Source: Archilochus colubris
Lineage: Eukaryota > Chordata > Aves > Apodiformes > Trochilidae
Reading direction: 5' to 3'
Assembly: GCA_023079485.1 (NCBI GenBank)
Contig: CM041083.1
Location: 108,665,554 to 108,729,553 of the forward strand
DNA length: 64,000 nt
Shown here piece by piece: positions 57,060-64,000 of the stretch. Under the pieces are notes generated by a model. The model was not told the origin of the DNA and did not search any database. It worked only from the letters and a program-made list of their open reading frames with translations. How positions within the stretch are numbered: the stretch's first letter is position 1; every line of letters begins with the position of its first letter. The translations under genes were made by a program, and so were the position numbers.

Positions 57060-60000
57060 TTAACTGTGGTCTAAGATACAGCAGTTTCTGCATGGCCGTG
57101 AGTGACTGAGACAATGAGGTGGGAGTGAGTGATGAAAGATTACATTCAGCAGGAGGGAAGCAGTTTGATTCCTTCATTGCTCATTCCCAAGCACTCTGAT
57201 GTTTGGGTGGTATTTCAGTGGTCGGGTTTTTATAAGAGAAGTGTGATGTTGCTTTATGGGGTGCTAGCCAGATCCTACTGAGCCATACTCTTGATCTTCA
57301 GTCTTCTTAGTCACAGTTTTTTCAACAAAGAATTCATCTGTTCATAAAGTCACCAGTGTTTCAAGATTATCATTGCTAATGGTAATGGCCTACATTTAAT
57401 ATTTTTTCCTCAATATAACCATCTCAGTTAGAAGAGTGGTTTTTTTATGGTTTGGTATTGCTGTAACAAAGGTATAGTCAATAGCAGGAGTGCAGTTACA
57501 CCAGGACAAAAATCACTTGTGGTGAAAGTATCCCACTTAGTGCCTGAGAATAGCTGCATTATAATAAGCAGCTCTTCACATGGTTTTGTAAAGGATGTAT
57601 TAGCACTGGAATGATAATGCAGTACAGAGTTGTAGTACAGAAAAAAAACTTAGAAAATACTGTTGGAAAGGTGCTTCTAAGCCTTCAGAGTGATTTTTCT
57701 TGGTTTTGATTTGGATTTTGAAGGATCTTTCTGATTCTTGAGAGCTTTTGTCTTTTTCAAGAAGACACAAATTTTCTAAGTAGTCCATGCATTTCAATTA
57801 GACTCATTCCTGATCACTGAGCTTTAGTTATTTTCATGACATAGCAACAAAGCATTTGGAAAAACTCTCATATTATTTTCTTCAGCTGCACAGGAACAAT
57901 GGTGCGATGAGGTGAATTTCAAACACAGTCTTTTCTTCTTTGCTGTCATACCCTTCCACCAAGTCAAGATAGCATCATATTGTTGAGTAATATGTCAGTA
58001 AGGTCTTCTGGTTATTGTTTCCCCTTGAGAAAAAAAACGAGTTCTGAATTCTCAAAATCAGCTTTTCCTTAGTGGGCTAGCTCCTAATATGTGATTTCAG
58101 GCTCCAGTGGTCAACATAAGCCATTGTAAAAGCCACTTGGAACAAGACTGCCAAGCAGAAGACTACTAAAATCAAACCTATACAATTTAAAAGTAGCTGT
58201 TCAGGGCAGAAGGCTTTAAAGCAGCAGTAATGCCCGCATGAGCAGGAGAAGTGCTTAAGACAAAGAACGTGTCAGCTGCATTTTGGCTGACATGCTGTGA
58301 CAAAGGGTGCTTAAAGGCTTCTTAACACATGCCATGTCTGTGGCACCATGCTGGAGCTGAACTGTAGATACTAGTGGATCATGGCTGACTTGCTCTGGTT
58401 GAAGGTCTTGCATATAGGTTGCTGAGGCAGTTTAGGTCTCCTCATTTTGAATGTTTCTTTCCCTCCTCAAAAGGTTTTGGGTCGTACTCTGGATCGTGAT
58501 CTTAGCTACAGTGGTCAGTCAGGAACAGTGCTATCTCTTGGCGTCATCAATATCCAAGGAGTTAGGTTAGATTAATCAATATTCCTGACTGTGGAAAAGA
58601 CATAGGTTGGCTTTTATAAATGGAAACACTGCTTCTGTTACAGTAAACATTAGGGTTGCTAGAAAAATTGGACATGTACAACTTACCTATATTGACACTC
58701 TAACCCTACCCACATTTCCTTCAGTAGCCACAGAGAGATTCTGCACTGGCAAGGTCAAAATATAGCTCATATTTCAAATACTTAACTGCCATTAATTTGT
58801 GGAAAGGCACAGTGTATTGTACCCTTGGACCAGTCAAGTTCTAAGCAGCCTTGTCTGAGGATGAATTTGGAAACTGTGGAAAAGGCTTTGCAAGCATTCT
58901 GGAAGCTGAATACATAACAGTTCCTCTGATTTGCACTGTAGCTAAATTTTAAGCTGAAGAGTTCAACAGCTTCTGCCACTTTGGGACTGAATTGCAGTGG
59001 TCAAGTTAAAAGGGCAGCTGCTTGTCAGGATCAAAGTGGCTTTGCATTCTCTCTGACTGTGGTCATTGCTTGAAGAATGAGCATGTGATCCCATTAATGA
59101 AATGATGAATAGATACCAGTTTGGTTTTGGGGATGAGCAGTGAGGCTGGGAGGAGGTGTGAGGCTGAGGTTGGGTAGCAATGCAAGTCATTCAGTGAGTC
59201 AATGGCAAGAGGGAGGGGACCAGAGCCCCCTGAAATGTACTGCCAATTCCCAAAGTAGGAGCAAACTGTAGCAACAGTATAAAACCTCTGGTTCCCTAGA
59301 GAGACCTAGTCAGATGGAAACCTGGTCTCCATAGCAGTCCCTGTGATATTCTGGACATACTGAAATAAAACTGACTCAGTGCCAGCTTTTATTTTAGAAA
59401 TACCATTAAAATTATTTTTAAAAGCAAAATAAAACCAAGAGACACATGATCAGTATGAGGCAATTACTACTAAACTACCTGATCCAGGATTAAAATACTT
59501 TATTAAATAGAAAGCAAATCAATCTTAATACTAAGAATTAAGTCACAAAATTAATATCAGCTCTAAGAAATCCTGAGCTGAACTCCATAAAGCAGAATGC
59601 AAAGTTTTCCTATGAATGTCACCTACATTATTGTTCTCAATGCCTAAATTAATGAACTGAATGTCCTGGGTTTTTCCTACCCTTAGTTCAAAGGGTTATT
59701 TTAGTTGCCTCTTTACTTTGATGAAGATTGTATTTTTAAAATTTGTGTTACAGATGTACATAGGCCAAGCATGCTGCTAGATCCTTACTTTTGCACCTTA
59801 AAAATGAAGAAAGAGATTATGTTGCCCACACAATTATTAAAACAAAATATGAGAAAAGTTGTTCCATGAGGAAGAAGCTTTGCTCCCTGTGGGTTTGTGC
59901 CCTCTCTCTGTCTCTCTTAATCATGGATTTCTTAAATTCTCTTCCTGTATGGCTGAGCAAACAGTTGGCTGTGGGTGTGCATGGCATACACGAGGTGCTG

Positions 60001-63000
60001 TCTTCTGCCTGCTTGCTGCCATGGTCCCGCCCTGGACAGAGGAAAAAGAAAGCATAAAAATCTCACCTCCTTGAAACCTCCCCTTTTGGGACAGTTTTAG
60101 CAGAAACAGACCACTGGTTTGCCATATTATTGTGGGAACTGATAGCTGGATTAACAATATGATCTCTGTAGCTTTATGCTCTTGGGAAACCAGTCTAAAG
60201 AACAGAGAAGTAAGACAAGACACAAAAAATACAAGGGCAGTGCAAGCTCTTCAGTTCTGAGAATCCTCTGGATGCTGGTGTAGTAGGGGCTGGAAGTGCA
60301 GAGCAGATGTGGCACTGTTTTGCTGGCATACTGCTTTCCACTAGGAGGAATTTTTTTAGTCTACAGAAGGAAGATGATTGATTAGTCAGCTACTGAAGGA
60401 GCTTTAAAAATGTTGATGTGATGACTTGCTTTTCCCCAGATGAAAGCTGTTGATATTCTGAAGCAACAATATTCCCTCAGGTTGCTTGCTGACCCATAAG
60501 ACAAGGCTTTTCTGTCTCACCCTTGAATTTTGTGGGTTCCCTTGCACTGTTTCGCTTAGGGCCAGGCATCTTTGTCCAATCAAGCTGGAATTAGGTCACT
60601 GTTAACTACTGTCGACTTGGAGGAGTCTTGCTGAAGCTGGCAGTCTAAAAAAAATTAAATATTTTCCATGCCACAGAGACTATTGGTCTGTGACCCACCA
60701 AAATATCAAAAATCCAGATGCATAAGACCAGTTCTGATGAAGCTGGCATAGTGTTATCTGGGTCAATTGTCTTAACAAGACATTATGTCACCAGTTAGGG
60801 GAAAATACAATCTAAAACCCCTAAAAATAACTAATGGGAAAAACCTTGCACAACAAAGCCAGTCGCACAGCATTTGAACATCAGAAAAATAAAAATAAAT
60901 TCAGACTCATGATATATTTAATCATCTGTATTTATTCCTCTGGTAATCTAAAAACAGGCAAATGTTCTTTTTCTTCTTGGAAACAAGGCAATTCCGGAAA
61001 ACTTCATATTTTAGGCAGCTCTTCAAACAGCTTTCCTCCTAAAACTTACATTTCGTTATTTGTTAGGAGGAAAACCATTAGAATGTAAAAAATTTGAATT
61101 GTATATAAGCTCCTTAATCATACCATATATATTGAGAAGAACTGTTCTCTAGGCTCTCGAAATAGGCACCAGAGGAACGCATTGTGTGAGTTTTGCCACA
61201 GAAAGAGACTTTGGATTTCATGACAGTCACTCTGATCTGGTCTGAAGAACACAGAACTGAAAACACCTGGAGGAAGTTGAAGAACAACAAAGTGTCAGAT
61301 GGGAATGTGTTACTTAAGCCACATCAGTTGCCCTTTTGTCCCCCAAAAAGATGGGCAGCTCTGTAAGAACAGCAGCAAAAAGAGCCTCAGGAAGAAAGGG
61401 AAAGGCAGAAGAATCTCCATCCTGCACATGCAAATATTATATATGTGTCTGAAGTGTTCAGTTCATCAGTTCAAAACCACTGCTCCATTAGGACAAAAAG
61501 TTATCCAGGCATTTTCAGCCACCAGCTTCCATATGTGTCATATGAAAAAGCCATGAAGGGAAAAAAAAATTGAGGCTTGAAGTACTACAAAATACAGTAT
61601 TGAAATCAACCACTTACGGAATGTTTCAAGACCAGCCTGGATTTGAGAGGGAAACAAAAAAGCAGTGAGAGGGCTGTAAAGAGGGTCTCCAAGTCTGTCA
61701 TCCTGTGAAAACACAAAAAGATTCTGTGGTCCTTCATCACAGCAGTATACAGAAAACCCAAGCAGTTTTTATTGATGGGATACCTTTGAGGAAGGAGATA
61801 AAGTAAAGCATTTCAGATTCCTTGGAGATCTTGAGAATCTTGAAAATGTTTTTTTGAAGCGTTTTTATTTTGCTAAGTGGGTTAGAGATTTGGTTGGATT
61901 CAGGTCCTAATAAATACCTACAATGTTTGTCTTTCATCTGCAAAATGTCTGCCTGCCTGCTTTTAAATAGACTATTCTTGTTTCCCCCAGTGTTGTCATG
62001 TTGATGGGAAGCTTTGGAAGCTGTCCTTAATTCAATAAAAGAATTTGGAAACCTGAGGCTAGAACTCGCCTCAAATATAACTGGTATAAATCCAGAGTAG
62101 CAGAACTTTATTTCAGAGCTGGAGAAGCAGCAGGAGACCAGCTCTTTGACAATTTTTGATGTCTGGATGACTTGTTTATTTGCCTCATGATAGTTTGCGG
62201 TAGTGTAGCTATTATTTTTAAAGCTCAGCCCTGGCCAGAGGGCAGCTGTTCTGTTCCATGCGACAGGGAAACCCAGCGGTGCTTCCCTGGGCAGGAGACA
62301 GTTCCTTCATCTGGAGAGCAGAGAGCTGCTGGCGACAGCACCATGAAGGGAAATACAAGGCCTGGCCATCTTTGCTAGCCCGGCAGCCACACAATCATTA
62401 AAGAAGAGTGGGTCTCAGGAAAGAAGAGAGCATCTCATGAAATCTGGAGGATCTGAGTCAACGGAGCAAGGTCCCACCGTGCTCTTTCCCTCTGCTTCTC
62501 CCTCTGGTTGTCCTTTGTGGGCTGGCTTGGGTGTCCTGGTGTGCAGCTATGCCTGCCTGGGCAGTGGAGGAGATGCCTGCTCTGTAGCCATAAGCAGAGG
62601 ATTAATAAAACCTGCTCCTTTGTCACTCCGGCTGTCCTTTGGATGCTGTTAAATGATGAGCAATCCAAAGGTGATAACTGGATGATGACAATTTATTGCA
62701 GCAATTTATAATTTCGGTCATGTGCAATTAGCAACCTACAGGCAATAGGAAAGCAATGATGAAAATTTACTGCGGCCATTTGTCATTTATATCAGTGGCC
62801 AAAACGAAGTATGCCAAGGCACAAAGACAGGCCACAGGCTAGGGGGACAGCTGCCAACATCGAGGACAAGGAGGACCTCTTTCATGCCTTCTCCCACGAA
62901 GGCACAGCCACACGGGTATTATGGGCATGGCTGTGTACTGGCGAGATGAGGAGAGTTTCTCACCACATGTAAGGCCACAGTGGAAGCTGCTGGTGGGACT

Positions 63001-64000
63001 GTGAGGATCTGCTACTGCAAGGTGGGGTGGAAGCTGGAGCAAGAGGCCGGAGAAGTGTGAGAGGTGCAGTTGCTGGGTTGTCTTGACAGTCCTGATCCAT
63101 GGTCTGAGGTTGTTGCTTGCAGAGATGGTCTGAGCTGGCTGAGCCCCTAGAAGGTGGAATGGCAGCTGTGCCTGCCTCTTCCCTCTCCTCTGCTCCCACC
63201 ACCCAGTCTGCAGATCAGAGATGCCCACACGGCCTTTCCAAGAGGCAGTAGCGAGTTACAAACCCAGCAAAGCTTTTTCTGATGGTGCAATGAGCCACAT
63301 CAGTCTGTCAAGAGCTCAAGTGAGCACTATGGCAGAGTTTGGAGTAGAGGAGGAAGCAGTGGAGGAGAGAGAGTGAGAGCCCTGCCCCTTTTGGTGGCAT
63401 TGATACATGGAACCGTGTGTAGGGACAGGAGATGGGACAGAACCAAGCCTGCTTCCCAGTTATCTGGGGAAGGGGCAGGGCTGTGACTGCTCCACAGGCA
63501 GAGGTCTGTTTCCAAGGGCATTATTGACAGTCTCTTTGTTTAGCAGAGATTAGCTCAATAATGAATGCCTCAGAATAAATCAATGGTGGGACAGCTTCCG
63601 GACCTGGTGATTTTCCACCCTCTGCAGCTTCTAGGAAGCAGAGTAGCACAGGCTGTGGGCCAGAAGGGACAGCAGAGCATTATTCACCTCCACTTTGGAA
63701 AGTGCTTGAAGAGTCCACTTACTTTTCACTTCAGTTCAGGAACACTGCCTTTTTTGCTTCAAGGTACAGCTTGGCAGCATTTTACATATCCTCCAGGCTA
63801 CTGTTTTTGCTTCAAGGAACTGCTAAATTCACCTGCAGGGCTGTGCAGATGCCATTACTCTCTCCAGCATTAATCTGTCCTTTTTCATCTGGTCATTTAG
63901 TATTTGTGATGCTGGGACTGGTTTTCAGTCTGCCTGATGAAGACAGCTGGTAGCTTGCAGTGTTGGCTGCTCCTCTCCTAAAATCTTTTAAAAGAAATGT
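57060..64000. other. Intergenic DNA to window end
   Basis: No gene, CR1 copy or RNA gene recognised. Open frames here (up to 129 codons, minus strand 63228-62839) lack splice or family support. One palindromic-repeat scrap lies at 62060-62130. Confidence 0.45.
62060..62130 (+). repeat. Fragment of old palindromic amniote repeat
   Basis: CTCAAATATAACTGGTATAA then ATCCAGAGTAGCAG closely resembles the arm TTACACTGGTGTAAATCCAGAGTAACTCC of this family. Confidence 0.5.

Noticed and set aside
56680..57177. 165-codon minus-strand frame rich in His-Pro-Tyr-Pro
   Set aside because: Its length comes entirely from the GGATGA/GGATAA minisatellite, which is open in several frames on both strands.
62839..63228. 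129-codon minus-strand frame near the window end
   Set aside because: No recognisable domain, an overlapping alternative frame of 80 codons on the same strand, and no splice or promoter support.
1..64000. CRISPR arrays, tRNA/rRNA genes, bacterial-type systems
   Set aside because: No regularly spaced direct repeats. The tRNA-like segments at 35031 and 46553 lack intact stems and are SINE heads. Gene structure is clearly vertebrate.

Overview
The window is vertebrate nuclear DNA, almost certainly from a bird. Genes are split by GT-AG introns. The dominant repeat is CR1, the characteristic avian LINE, with the usual 3' end reading roughly ACCATTCTATGATTCT. Two neighbouring genes are recognisable, and their order matches the ITSN1-ATP5PO pair of human 21q22.11. 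The species cannot be named from this sequence alone.

Layout. (1) 1-3458: a CR1 relic (1-815), then intron. (2) 3459-14619, plus strand: the last eleven coding exons of intersectin-1, long isoform. They encode about 500 residues covering the DH (Cdc42 exchange factor), PH and C2 domains and the natural stop. The first of these exons starts mid-codon, so the EH and SH3 part lies upstream of the window. All eleven exons join in frame with canonical splice sites. (3) 14620-24282: no coding exon. This is probably ITSN1 3'UTR plus a short convergent spacer. It holds several candidate poly(A) signals, an antisense LTR-like block with a perfect 14-bp inverted repeat, and simple repeats. (4) 24340-27636, minus strand: complete ATP5PO (OSCP, the F1Fo ATP synthase peripheral-stalk subunit), with seven coding exons and 211 residues. 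Its promoter lies in a CpG island that carries NRF1-like and ZNF143/THAP11-like motifs. (5) 27960-64000: a gene desert upstream of ATP5PO. It contains several CR1 copies in both orientations, probable MIR/CORE-SINE relics, small fragments of an old palindromic amniote repeat, and a (GGATGA/GGATAA)n minisatellite with 51-bp higher-order structure.

The two genes do not share a pathway: one acts in endocytosis and actin signalling, the other in mitochondrial ATP synthesis. Their link is positional. They converge, and the 13-bp stretch 24283-24295 carries an AATAAA on each strand. I see no operon, CRISPR array, tRNA/rRNA gene, intact mobile element or convincing new protein-coding system. The most interesting leads are the bidirectional poly(A) element, the inverted repeat, the composite minisatellite, the palindromic RFX-like site and the ancient SINE relics.
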